Assembly (NCBI RefSeq): GCF_024158745.1
Contig: NZ_JAMZAW010000038.1
Location: 1-62,222, forward strand
DNA length: 62,222 bases
DNA from: Paenibacillus tyrphae
GTDB lineage: Bacteria > Bacillota > Bacilli > Paenibacillales > NBRC-103111
Reading direction: 5' to 3'
Shown here piece by piece: positions 8,465-16,443 of this stretch. The translations under genes were made by a program, and so were the position numbers. Under the pieces are notes generated by a model. That model saw only the letters and a list, made by a program, of their open reading frames with translations. It searched no databases and had not been told where the DNA came from. Position 1 is the first letter of the stretch, and each line of letters starts with the position of its first letter.

Positions 8465-8917
8465 AGAAGAGACAAGATGTTAGGCCTAGAGCCAAATCGG
8501 GTAATAAGACTTATCTGTGTTGCGCGAATCGAAGAGAAGGAAATGTAGGCGTCCTGAGAACAGTTTAGTATGTCGTGCGCGTTATAACGAACGATGAAAG
8601 TATGTTTAAAAGTTTACATTCGTATTAACCGATGGTCACTCGTTAAAATCTTGGCGATTGCACAGCGTCGGTCATCTTTCAAGTAACTAGCGCCTTTGTG
8701 CGATGCTGCTTCAGCAGCGAGCTCTCCGACGCACGAGCTGTCGAGTGCGTCTCGGCTTTGCTCGAACAAAAGCTGTCGAGGCTTGCCTCGATGCGGGTCG
8801 TAGCAGGTATGAAGAATCAAACGCCGCCGTGTGCGCATGCACCGCTTCGTAAGAGCGCCGACGTGAAGCGTGTCTTCATGCCGAGCCCGCAGGGTTCGCA
8901 TGGAGACGGACGCGCTC

Positions 8918-8991
8918 CCTGGACCCAGCTGCGTCGAAGCGCCTGCGGGGTCCAGGGGCTGCGGCCCCTGGGGTCCCCCTTAGGAAGGGGG
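8918..8991. repeat. Cluster of GC-rich palindromes
   Basis: Three overlapping or adjoining inverted repeats: 9-base arms at 8918-8926 and 8948-8956, 8-base arms at 8952-8959 and 8964-8971, and 7-base arms at 8975-8981 and 8985-8991. The first two are mutually exclusive pairings. No T run follows on the plus strand, so it is not an ordinary terminator. Confidence 0.7.
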
Positions 8992-9017
8992 ATTTAGGGG
9001 GATGGAAACTCCCTGCA

Positions 9018-9057
9018 TAAAAAAAATCCCCGATTCGGACAACCACGAATCAGGGAT
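9018..9057 (-). terminator. Terminator of abrB
   Basis: Read on the minus strand, an 11-base GC-bearing stem (9027-9037 with 9046-9056) is followed by eight T residues, about 70 bases after the abrB stop. Confidence 0.85.
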
Positions 9058-9127
9058 ATAGAGGAGATATGAAAAAGGTTAGAATTACCAAAGTGAATTG
9101 TGCTATCTCTATTATAACCTATTTTTT

Positions 9128-9382
9128 TTATTTTGTCACAGGTATTGGCATTTCAGATAAGCATTCGTGGCAAACAATTTTTCCTTTGAAGTAGGAAACG
9201 TTCTCAGCATTGCCGCAGAAGATACAGGCTGGCTCATATTTCTTCAACATGATGCGCTCGCCGTCAACGTAAATTTCCAAAGCGTCTTTTTCACCAATGC
9301 CTAAAGTACGGCGCAATTCGATCGGAATAACGACACGACCCAATTCATCTACTTTTCTAACAATACCGGTGGATTTCATCAT
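9128..9382 (-). CDS. abrB: Transition-state regulator AbrB, zinc-ribbon-tailed form
   Basis: 84 residues. The N-terminal SpoVT/AbrB swapped-hairpin DNA-binding domain (KSTGIVRKVDELGRVVIP, RRTLGI) is almost identical to B. subtilis AbrB. The C-terminal part is different: instead of the usual 40-residue multimerisation domain it has two Cys-x-x-Cys pairs (CIFC and CHEC) that look like a zinc ribbon. AbrB represses stationary-phase genes during growth. Two ATG codons at 9382 and 9379 follow AGAGGGGAA; either may start. Its promoter carries a Spo0A box downstream of the -10 site, so Spo0A repression is expected. Confidence 0.92.
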   Translation of the reverse strand: MMKSTGIVRKVDELGRVVIPIELRRTLGIGEKDALEIYVDGERIMLKKYEPACIFCGNAENVSYFKGKIVCHECLSEMPIPVTK

Positions 9383-9447
9383 AAAAAATTCCCCTCTCTA
9401 AGAAGTACATAATGAAGTATAGTGTTTCAAAAGATTAATCGTCATGT

Positions 9448-9496
9448 TTCGACATTTCTTTACACATATGATACCAACCATTCCCAAAATAGTCAA
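9448..9496 (-). promoter_or_regulatory. abrB promoter with downstream Spo0A box
   Basis: On the minus strand, TTGACT (9491-9496) and TATCAT (9468-9473) are 17 bases apart, a good sigma-A promoter. The 0A box TGTCGAA (9448-9454) lies about 7-13 bases after the expected transcription start. B. subtilis Spo0A represses abrB from boxes in the same downstream position. Confidence 0.7.
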
Positions 9497-9685
9497 CCAA
9501 AAAATATGAGTTTTCCTTGTTATTTTATGGTATACGAGGTGGGTTATGCAAAATTCAGTAAAAACAAACGTTCAAAAGCGAGAAAATCGTTGTTTTTTAT
9601 AATACACATCGTACTAAGAAAGGGTCTGTCACCAGATCATTGAAGTATAGATAAAAAAAGAAAACACAATAATGGAAGCTCGAAT

Positions 9686-9735
9686 TCGACATATTTCGAC
9701 AAATTTTATCTTCTTCTTACGAGAGTATTGTCGAA
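9686..9735 (+). promoter_or_regulatory. Three Spo0A boxes upstream of the HD phosphohydrolase gene
   Basis: TGTCGAA occurs on the minus strand at 9686-9692 and 9696-9702, one helical turn apart, and on the plus strand at 9729-9735, 30 bases before the HD gene start. All three match the seven-base core exactly. Overlap with a promoter is likely, but no clean -35/-10 pair is visible. Confidence 0.6.
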
Positions 9736-9765
9736 AAAATAGCCGGAGCCGATAGGAGGATGTTC

Positions 9766-11049
9766 ATGACCACTCCCCTTCAAGAAGAGAAAGTATTCAA
9801 GGATCCCGTGCACAAATACATCTACGTCCAAGACCAAACGATCTGGGACCTGATCAACACCAAGGAGTTTCAACGCCTCAGACGAATTCGCCAGCTCGGC
9901 ACCTGCTTCCTGACGTTCCACGGCGCGGAGCACAGCCGGTTTTCCCACTCGCTCGGCGTTTACGAGGTGACCCGCAAAATTATTTCGCAGTTCGAGCGCA
10001 ACAAGTATGAGGACTGGCCGCGAGAGGAGCGCCTTCTGTGCCTCTGCGCCTCGCTGCTGCATGATGTCGGGCATGGCCCGTTCTCTCATTCGATTGAGAA
10101 AACGTTCGGGACGCACCACGAGGAATGGTCATGCCGCATCGTTCTCGGGGACACGGAAGTGAACCAGGTACTGCGGCGCGTATCGCCTACGTTTCCACAG
10201 CAAGTGGCGGGCGTGATCGCTAAAACGTACAACCAGGAAATCGTCGTCAGCCTCGTATCGAGCCAGCTCGATGCCGATCGGATGGATTACCTGCTGAGGG
10301 ATGCCTATTTCACCGGCGTGAATTACGGCACATTCGATCTGGAACGCATCCTGCGCGTCATGCGCCCGTATCAGGGTCATATCGTTGTGAAGGAAAGCGG
10401 TATGCATGCGGTGGAGGATTACTTGATGTCCCGGTACCAAATGTATTGGCAGGTCTACTTTCATCCCGTGACACGCAGTGCCGAAGTATTGCTTCACAAC
10501 ATTTTTCAAAGAGCGAATCACCTTCATGAGGAAGGCTTTGCCTTCCGCTTCCTATTACATCCGCTACCGAACCTGTTCCGGCAAAAAATGACGGTACACG
10601 ACCATTTTTTAATGGACGAGGCGTTCATGCAGACGGTGCTGATGCAATGGTCCTTCGAAGAGGATCCGGTGCTTTCCGACCTATGTACCCGGTTCCTGCA
10701 GCGGCGGCTGTTTAAATATGTGATGCTTGAGAAAATCGATGCCCGGCAGATCGAGCGGCTCCGGGATCAAATGCGCAGCTTCGGCATCGATCCGGACTAT
10801 TACCTGGACATCGATTTTCCTTCCGATCTATCGTATGATGTGTACAGGCCCGGCGAACAGGATGAGAAGCTGCCTATTCTGCTGCTTGACTCGCGGGATA
10901 CCCTGACGGAAATATCGCGGAAATCGGAAATTGTCCGCTCCATCAGCGGCATTCATATGGGAAAATACCATTTGTATTACCCAAGGGAGCTGCTTTTGAA
11001 CCATGCGGACAAATTGGATAAAAATCTTCGAAAACTGCTCGATCTTTAA
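9766..11049 (+). CDS. HD-domain phosphohydrolase (YwfO-like)
   Basis: 427 residues. HD motifs are in order: His in EHSRFSHSLGV near residue 50, the HD pair in ASLLHDVGHGPFSHS near residue 100, and a later Asp in SQLDADRMDYLLRDA near residue 165. These define the dGTPase-like/YwfO group, which hydrolyses deoxynucleoside triphosphates in studied members; the substrate here is not known. The ATG at 9766 lies six bases after TAGGAGG; the ATG at 9760 overlaps that site. In B. subtilis metS occupies this place between abrB and tatD (yabD), so this is a lineage-specific arrangement. Spo0A boxes precede the gene. Confidence 0.85.
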   Translation: MTTPLQEEKVFKDPVHKYIYVQDQTIWDLINTKEFQRLRRIRQLGTCFLTFHGAEHSRFSHSLGVYEVTRKIISQFERNKYEDWPREERLLCLCASLLHDVGHGPFSHSIEKTFGTHHEEWSCRIVLGDTEVNQVLRRVSPTFPQQVAGVIAKTYNQEIVVSLVSSQLDADRMDYLLRDAYFTGVNYGTFDLERILRVMRPYQGHIVVKESGMHAVEDYLMSRYQMYWQVYFHPVTRSAEVLLHNIFQRANHLHEEGFAFRFLLHPLPNLFRQKMTVHDHFLMDEAFMQTVLMQWSFEEDPVLSDLCTRFLQRRLFKYVMLEKIDARQIERLRDQMRSFGIDPDYYLDIDFPSDLSYDVYRPGEQDEKLPILLLDSRDTLTEISRKSEIVRSISGIHMGKYHLYYPRELLLNHADKLDKNLRKLLDL

Positions 11050-11097
11050 CCGTCATCACCTGCTCTTACAACCAGACCATAATATAAGGAGAAAAAG

Positions 11098-11865
11098 ATG
11101 ATAACCGATACACACGCACACTTGAATGCGCCGCAGTTCGATGAGGATCGACAGGAGGTCATCGAGCGCGCACGCGCAAGCGGAATCAGTCGAATCGTTA
11201 ATGTCGGTTTTAACCGGGAGACGATCCCGAGCTCCATTGCTTTGGCGGAACAGTACGATTTTATTTATTCGACCGTGGGCTGGCATCCGACCGATGCGAA
11301 GGACATGACGCCGGAGGATCTCGAATGGATCGAATCGCTGTGCGGACACGAGAAAGTTGTCGCCATTGGGGAAATCGGCCTGGATTATTACTGGGATACG
11401 TCTCCCAAAGACGTGCAGGACCGCGTATTTCGCCAGCAAATTCGGCTTGCGAGGAAGGTCGGCCTGCCGATCGTGATCCATAACCGCGATGCGCATCATG
11501 ACGTCGTGCAGACGCTTCGCGAAGAGAAAGCGGCGGAGGTCGGAGGGGTCATGCATTGCTACTCTGGCAGCTGGGAGACGGCTAAGATGTGCCTCGACAT
11601 GAACTTCTATATTTCGTTCGGCGGTCCCGTTACGTTCAAGAATGCAAAGCAGCCGAAGGAAGTGCTCGAGAAGGTGCCGCTCGACCGTTTATTGATCGAA
11701 ACCGATGCGCCTTATTTGGCTCCTCACCCGTATCGGGGCAAACGAAACGAGTCCTCGTATGTGCGCCTGGTCGCCGAGACGGCTGCCGAAATAAAAGGGA
11801 TAACTTTGGAAGAATTGTGTGAAATCACCACGTCCAATGCCAGCCGGCTTTTTGGCTTAACGTGA
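11098..11865 (+). CDS. tatD: TatD family metal-dependent deoxyribonuclease (YabD)
   Basis: 255 residues, a TIM-barrel amidohydrolase-like hydrolase. Metal ligands are visible as DTHAHL at the start, GEIGLDYY near residue 94, IVIHNRDAH near residue 128 and IETDAPYL near residue 203. TatD proteins are 3'-5' exonucleases linked to DNA repair and quality control. AAGGAG stands six bases before the ATG. It precedes the 3D-domain gene and rnmV, as yabD does in B. subtilis. Confidence 0.92.
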   Translation: MITDTHAHLNAPQFDEDRQEVIERARASGISRIVNVGFNRETIPSSIALAEQYDFIYSTVGWHPTDAKDMTPEDLEWIESLCGHEKVVAIGEIGLDYYWDTSPKDVQDRVFRQQIRLARKVGLPIVIHNRDAHHDVVQTLREEKAAEVGGVMHCYSGSWETAKMCLDMNFYISFGGPVTFKNAKQPKEVLEKVPLDRLLIETDAPYLAPHPYRGKRNESSYVRLVAETAAEIKGITLEELCEITTSNASRLFGLT

Positions 11866-11955
11866 ATAAATACACAGATTCGAACAAGCGGATTTTCTTT
11901 CGAATCGAGATAATCGAAGAAAAATATATAAAAACATACGACTTGTGAAGAGAAA

Positions 11956-12018
11956 GATGGTTTTTGAGATTGATTTAGCTCCAATCGGCTGGAATTGATC
12001 CAAAACCATCCTTTTTTT
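11956..12018 (+). terminator. Terminator after tatD
   Basis: A 9-base stem (11956-11964 with 12002-12010) with a long, partly paired loop is followed by seven T residues. Confidence 0.7.
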
Positions 12019-12095
12019 CGAAGTTTGTATACTTTACAACTTTGGTGCTCCCATCGTAAACTCAATAATAACTTCATAACGATTACCAAAATCCA

Positions 12096-12276
12096 ACATC
12101 GCTGAGTTTCCGAAAGGGAAACGGGGGAACCACATCGCGGCAGTTAAGGCGCAGCTTTGACCGTTGTGGTGTTTTTTTAGGGGTGAATCCTCATCGTGCA
12201 TGGGTAACATGCACTGGGGTAGGGCGACTCTCAAGTCCGAATCCGTCAGCTAACCTCGTAAGCGTTCAGAGAGAGG
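12096..12276 (+). ncRNA. c-di-AMP riboswitch (ydaO/yuaA class)
   Basis: The conserved core of the class is easy to read: ATCGCTGAGTTTCCG with AGGGAAACGGGGGAACC at 12098-12131, then GGGGTGAATCC at 12180-12190, then GGGTAGGGCGACTCTC and CCGAATCCGTCAGCTAACC leading to a closing GAGAGAG near 12274. The class binds c-di-AMP and generally turns expression off. It precedes a terminator and a gene for a cell-wall-active 3D-domain protein, a usual target type for this riboswitch. Confidence 0.93.
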
Positions 12277-12317
12277 TAACGATTGTCGTGAGCTTTTATT
12301 TCATTTTGGCCAAAATG

Positions 12318-12359
12318 AAAAAGTCACGGAAAGGTTCCTCTTCTCCGCTGACTTTTTTT
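12318..12359 (+). terminator. Riboswitch-controlled terminator
   Basis: A stem (AAAAGTCA near 12318-12326 with TGACTTTT near 12349-12356) continues into a T run, 40 bases after the riboswitch core and about 200 bases before the 3D-domain gene. This is the expected expression platform for an OFF switch. Confidence 0.75.
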
Positions 12360-12557
12360 GTGTTCTCCCGTTCATTTGGGATATTAACCGGAACCGGTTT
12401 AACCAACACAAGTTGAAGGAGGTGGCCGCCGCAGGCAAGTAAGTTCTGATGGCAGCAGATAATTGTTGGAATGGCAATCAAACCATTTTACCATAGTCGC
12501 GTCAGATTAAATCATGCATAACACTCGGATGGCGGGGCTTTAAGGAGGACCGAACAA

Positions 12558-13697
12558 GTGGGCGCTGTGAACCATGAGCAACCCCATGTAAGACGATCAT
12601 CCAGCATGTCCTTCGCATTGCGATGGAAGCATGAAAACTTGCGTATGATATCGATTATTGCCCTCATTTCATTCGCTATGACTTTCATGTTCTTACTGAT
12701 GTATCACGGTACGGCCACCAAGCGCGTATCAGTCGTTGTAGACGGACAGGAACGTACGTTCCAGACCCGGCAAGGGGTTCTACAACGCATACTGGATGAG
12801 CAAGGCATTGCTGTAGGAGAATACGACCGGGTGTCGCATTCCCTTCAAGCTTCGGTAAAGTCCGGAGATCGCATTACGATCGATAAGGCAAAGCCGGTGC
12901 AGTTGACAGCAGATGGAGAGACGAAGACCGTTTATACGACAGGGAAAACGGTGGAGACCGCGCTGGCGGATTTGAAAATCGCGCTCGGCGAGCTCGATAA
13001 GGTAACCCCTGAATTGACCACGGAAGTCGCGGACAACGCGCTGATCAAAGTGGTTCGCGTAAAGAAAGAAACGGAAGAAGTGAAAGAACCGATCCCGTTC
13101 GAGACGGTGAAGAAGAACGAGCCGCAGCTGCTCAAAGGCAAGGAACAGGTTGTTCAAGAAGGGCAAGAGGGCATTCTGCTCAAGAAAAAGGAAAAGCTAT
13201 TCGAGGACGGGGCGCTCGTCGCCGAGAATGTCGTCGATCAACAGGTGCAAACCCAGAGCATTAAGAAAATTGTAGCCGTCGGCACGAAAAATCCGGTTGT
13301 CATTTTATCCTCTTCTTCTCCGACCGTTGACGAATTGACCAAAAACGGGGTTAAATTCGGATACAAGCAAGTGATTAACAATGTGAAGCTTACGGCGTAC
13401 TCGGCCGATGCGGACTCCACAGGAAAAAGCAGCGAGCATCCGCAGTACGGGGTAACTTCTTCAGGCACGAAAGTAACGGAAGGTCGCACAATTGCCGTAG
13501 ACCCCAAAGTAATCCCGATGGGCTGGTGGGTATATATCGAAGGAATCGGCTTCCGCCGTGCGGAAGACACCGGCAGCGCGGTGAAAGGGAATGTGATCGA
13601 CGTATATTTCGACAGCAGTGACTACGCCAATCGTTTCGGTTCAAAGAAGGGCTACACGGTGTATGTCATCGGGCCGAAAAAGCCATCGGTCGATTAA
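12558..13697 (+). CDS. yabE: G5 and 3D domain cell-wall protein (YabE/RpfB-like)
   Basis: 379 residues. One N-terminal membrane anchor or signal (about residues 30-54) is followed by two DUF348 repeats (VSVVVDGQERTFQTRQG and the later AVQLTADGE-type copy), a G5 domain (about 165-245) and a C-terminal 3D domain (about 275-375) with VTSSGTKVTEGRTIAVDP and DVYFDSS, the three-aspartate signature. Such proteins act on peptidoglycan, as lytic transglycosylase relatives of RpfB and Sps. The GTG follows GGAGG. A c-di-AMP riboswitch and terminator sit upstream, tying expression to c-di-AMP. Confidence 0.88.
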   Translation: MGAVNHEQPHVRRSSSMSFALRWKHENLRMISIIALISFAMTFMFLLMYHGTATKRVSVVVDGQERTFQTRQGVLQRILDEQGIAVGEYDRVSHSLQASVKSGDRITIDKAKPVQLTADGETKTVYTTGKTVETALADLKIALGELDKVTPELTTEVADNALIKVVRVKKETEEVKEPIPFETVKKNEPQLLKGKEQVVQEGQEGILLKKKEKLFEDGALVAENVVDQQVQTQSIKKIVAVGTKNPVVILSSSSPTVDELTKNGVKFGYKQVINNVKLTAYSADADSTGKSSEHPQYGVTSSGTKVTEGRTIAVDPKVIPMGWWVYIEGIGFRRAEDTGSAVKGNVIDVYFDSSDYANRFGSKKGYTVYVIGPKKPSVD

Positions 13698-13737
13698 GGA
13701 TGCGCAATTAGGGCAGACTCATCATATATAGAACGGA

Positions 13738-13774
13738 AAGAAGAGGTACGGTTGATGTCCCTCTTCTTTTCTCT
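13738..13774 (+). terminator. Terminator after the 3D-domain gene
   Basis: A 9-base perfect stem (13738-13746 with 13760-13768) is followed by a T-rich stretch. Confidence 0.7.
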
Positions 13775-13804
13775 TGTTTACGAAAGAAGGTACGGCTTAA
13801 AGAA

Positions 13805-14359
13805 ATGATTAAGGAAATCATCGTTGTGGAAGGAAAAGACGATACCGTCGCCATTAAGCGGGCGGTGGAAGCGGAAACGATTGAAACAGGCGGCTCCGCG
13901 ATAAACAAAGACGTATTGAAGCGGATTCGGCTTGCTCAGGAGCGGCGCGGCGTCATCGTATTCACGGACCCGGACCATGCAGGCGAGCGTATCCGTAAAA
14001 TCATCGCCAAGGAAGTACCGGGCTGCAAGCATGCCTTCCTGACGCAAGAAGCTGCAACGAGCCGCGGAGATATCGGCGTCGAGAACGCATCCGTCGAAGC
14101 GATTCGCGAGGCGCTGGAGAACGTGCGGACGGATGGGATGAGAGGCGAATCCGCCATCGCTTGGGAAGACCTGATCGAAGCGGGACTCATCGTCCATCCG
14201 GAAGCGGCTTCCCGACGGCTCGAAATGGGGAAGCGGCTTGGGATCGGGTACTGCAACGGCAAACAGTTCTATAACCGCTGCCGGATGTTTCAAATTTCGC
14301 GTGAAGAGTTCGAGGCGGCCCGGCGGCATTTGGATAAAGAAGAGGGTGCAGGCTCATGA
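13805..14359 (+). CDS. rnmV: Ribonuclease M5
   Basis: 184 residues with a Toprim domain: the catalytic glutamate in EIIVVEGKDDTVAIK and the metal-binding pair in VFTDPDHAGERIR. It matures the 5S rRNA ends together with ribosomal protein L18. The ATG at 13805 has no ideal Shine-Dalgarno at normal distance (AAGAAGG is 13 bases away), yet the N-terminus agrees with the family. The stop overlaps the rsmA start by four bases, as in many Firmicutes, which suggests translational coupling. Confidence 0.92.
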   Translation: MIKEIIVVEGKDDTVAIKRAVEAETIETGGSAINKDVLKRIRLAQERRGVIVFTDPDHAGERIRKIIAKEVPGCKHAFLTQEAATSRGDIGVENASVEAIREALENVRTDGMRGESAIAWEDLIEAGLIVHPEAASRRLEMGKRLGIGYCNGKQFYNRCRMFQISREEFEAARRHLDKEEGAGS

Positions 14360-15270
14360 CGACAGAACATCGCGGACAACGGTCCGGACAAGCTGCCGAG
14401 GATATCGCTTCGCCGAAGCGGACCAAGGAGCTCATTCAGAAGTACGGCTTTACACTCAAAAAAAGCCTGGGGCAAAACTTTTTGATCGATCAAAACATTT
14501 TAACCAAAATCGTCTCTGCCGCCGAGCTTGACTCGGGCAAAGGGGCCTTGGAAATCGGACCGGGGATCGGCGCGCTCACCCAACAGCTGGCCAAGACGGC
14601 CGGACGGGTCGTAGCGGTCGAAATCGACCAACGGCTACTGCCGATGCTGGAAGAAACACTTGAGCCTTATCCTCACGTTTCCGTCGTCCACGGAGATGTA
14701 CTGAAAACCGATCTTCGCGAGCTGTTCGAGGCTCATTTTCGCGACGTCTCGAAAGTCAGCGTCGTGGCAAACCTGCCGTATTACGTAACGACCCCCATCG
14801 TGATGAAGCTGCTGGAAGAAAAGCTTCCGCTGGAGCATATCGTCGTAATGATCCAGAAGGAAGTCGCCGACCGGATGGCAGCGAAGCCCGGGGGCAAAGA
14901 TTACGGGAGCTTGAGCATCGCCGTACAGTACTATTGCGAGCCGGAAGTCGTCACCATTGTGCCCCACACCGTATTTATCCCGCAGCCGAACGTCGACTCC
15001 GCCGTGATTAAATTGAAGGTGCGCGAGCGGCCGCCGGTGGAAGTGGAGGACGAAAGCTTTTTCTTCGATGTCGTTCAAGCCAGCTTCGTACAGCGCCGCA
15101 AGACGATTTATAACAATCTGGCCGCCAGATATTTTACGAAGGAGACCAAAGGACAACTGGAAGGCATTCTCCGAAATGCCGGCATCGAGCCGTCACGCCG
15201 CGGGGAGACGCTGTCGATCGAGGAATACAGCGTACTGAGCCGGCATCTGGCCGCCGCGTTGAAGGGCTAG
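14356..15270 (+). CDS. rsmA: 16S rRNA (adenine(1518)-N6/adenine(1519)-N6)-dimethyltransferase
   Basis: 304 residues (KsgA). SAM motif I is ALEIGPGIGALTQQLAK near residue 62, and the catalytic NLPYYVTTPI near residue 138. It dimethylates two adenines at the 3' end of 16S rRNA, a late 30S assembly check. The start ATG overlaps the rnmV stop (ATGA). Confidence 0.95.
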   Translation: MTTEHRGQRSGQAAEDIASPKRTKELIQKYGFTLKKSLGQNFLIDQNILTKIVSAAELDSGKGALEIGPGIGALTQQLAKTAGRVVAVEIDQRLLPMLEETLEPYPHVSVVHGDVLKTDLRELFEAHFRDVSKVSVVANLPYYVTTPIVMKLLEEKLPLEHIVVMIQKEVADRMAAKPGGKDYGSLSIAVQYYCEPEVVTIVPHTVFIPQPNVDSAVIKLKVRERPPVEVEDESFFFDVVQASFVQRRKTIYNNLAARYFTKETKGQLEGILRNAGIEPSRRGETLSIEEYSVLSRHLAAALKG

Positions 15271-15303
15271 CCGGCCCGGACGATCGTAGGCGGTTGTCCC
15301 TGC

Positions 15304-15331
15304 ACCATTTGCCCATATCCGCCATACGATA
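15304..15331 (+). promoter_or_regulatory. Candidate sigma-K promoter of yabG
   Basis: CATACGATA (15323-15331) matches the sigma-K -10 consensus CATANNNTA exactly, with the expected AC (15304-15305) 17 bases upstream. yabG is transcribed by sigma-K in B. subtilis. Confidence 0.55.
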
Positions 15332-15351
15332 GTCGAGGAGGCGATGCAGCC

Positions 15352-16236
15352 ATGAAGCAGGGAGACCTGGTCACTCGGAAGTCGTATGGCGGTGACGTTA
15401 TATTCAAAATTCAGGAATTTCGGCAGCAGCAGGCCATATTACGCGGGGTGGAACTTCGCTTGCTGGCCGATGCCCCGTTCCGGGATTTGGAGATGGCCCC
15501 GCAGATCGATCCCCTTGAATCACTAGGGGCGATGCGTCCCAAATGGCTGGAAGACATGAGACGGTCGGGAGCCGGAGCAGCGCCGCAGACGCAATCGGAT
15601 GGATTGCAAGGCACGGAGCCTGCGGAGTCCCCAAAACCGCGCCCGGCTTACTTTGAATTGCCTGGCAGAGTACTGCATTTGGATGGCGACCCGAACTATT
15701 TGCGCAAATGCATGCTTCTCTACAATGAGCTCCGCGTTCCGGCGGACGGCTACTATGTAGCGGAGGCGAATATGGCCGATGCGCTTTACCGTCTGCTGCC
15801 CCAACTGCAGCCGGATATCGTCGTGATTACGGGTCACGACGGCCTTCTGAAGCAGCGCGGGCGAACCCATGGAGATATTACCCAGCTTACCAGCTACAAA
15901 AACTCGCATAACTTCGTCAATGCCGTTCGCGTGGCCCGTCAGTTCGAAAAAAACCGCGATGTCCTGACGATCGTCGCAGGAGCGTGCCAGTCGCATTTTG
16001 AGGCGCTGATGCAGGCCGGGGCCAATTATGCCAGTTCGCCGGCCCGTGTGTTGATTCACGCGCTTGATCCCTTGTGCATCGCGGCCAAGGTAGCTTTTAC
16101 CCCCATTAAGGATACGGTGAATATCGTCGATGTCATCGGGTTGACACATAGCGGATTGGAAGGGCTGGGCGGTATCGAATCCCGCGGGAGCTATCGCCGG
16201 GGCGTTCCCCGAATTGAATATGCGATTCGTAAATAA
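15352..16236 (+). CDS. yabG: Sporulation-specific protease YabG
   Basis: 294 residues, matching the family's usual length. It contains the conserved VVITGHDGLLKQRG, SYKNSHNFVNAV and GACQSHFEALMQAGANYASSP. YabG is a cysteine protease made in the mother cell that trims spore coat proteins before cross-linking. GAGGAGG is ten bases before the ATG. A readable sigma-K promoter lies just upstream. Confidence 0.93.
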   Translation: MKQGDLVTRKSYGGDVIFKIQEFRQQQAILRGVELRLLADAPFRDLEMAPQIDPLESLGAMRPKWLEDMRRSGAGAAPQTQSDGLQGTEPAESPKPRPAYFELPGRVLHLDGDPNYLRKCMLLYNELRVPADGYYVAEANMADALYRLLPQLQPDIVVITGHDGLLKQRGRTHGDITQLTSYKNSHNFVNAVRVARQFEKNRDVLTIVAGACQSHFEALMQAGANYASSPARVLIHALDPLCIAAKVAFTPIKDTVNIVDVIGLTHSGLEGLGGIESRGSYRRGVPRIEYAIRK

Positions 16237-16257
16237 GCGCCGAAAGGTGCTTTTTTA
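16236..16257 (+). terminator. Terminator after yabG
   Basis: A 6-base stem (16236-16241 with 16246-16251) with a GAAA loop and a T run begins at the yabG stop codon. Confidence 0.75.
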
Positions 16258-16345
16258 TTTTGCTCTGCGCACCAACTTTTACAATTTCGTGAACGGGTTA
16301 CCCTCGTTTTTTTGGAATACCGCATCATATTAAGGAAAAATTCCG

Positions 16346-16416
16346 TTGACAACGGGTTTGTATGGCTGATATAATATTCGGCTTAAATTGACATACTACT
16401 GTCGTTGCGTTATAAT
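16346..16416 (+). promoter_or_regulatory. Tandem strong sigma-A promoters of veg
   Basis: Two consensus promoters stand in series: TTGACA (16346-16351) with TATAAT (16370-16375), spacer 18, and TTGACA (16388-16393) with TATAAT (16411-16416), spacer 17. All twelve hexamer bases are consensus in both. The B. subtilis veg promoter is likewise known for great strength. Confidence 0.9.
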
Positions 16417-16443
16417 CGTTAAGGAAAGAGGTGGTAGTGGTCA

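Larger units (their letters stand above)
8427..9017. other. Long intergenic region without a recognisable protein gene
   Basis: About 590 bases between rsmI and the abrB terminator. The first part holds a promoter-like site, the last 90 bases a run of GC-rich palindromes. An open frame at 8698-8997 is low-complexity, lacks a ribosome binding site and runs through the palindromes, so I do not call it. The content looks like dispersed intergenic sequence rather than a decayed gene, but that is inference. Confidence 0.5.

Noticed and set aside
8698..8997. 99-codon open frame in the gap before abrB
   Set aside because: No ribosome binding site, low-complexity composition, and the end runs through a cluster of palindromes.
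9422..9643. 73-codon open frame upstream of the HD gene
   Set aside because: It runs antisense through the abrB promoter and lacks a ribosome binding site; the sequence is AT-rich regulatory DNA.
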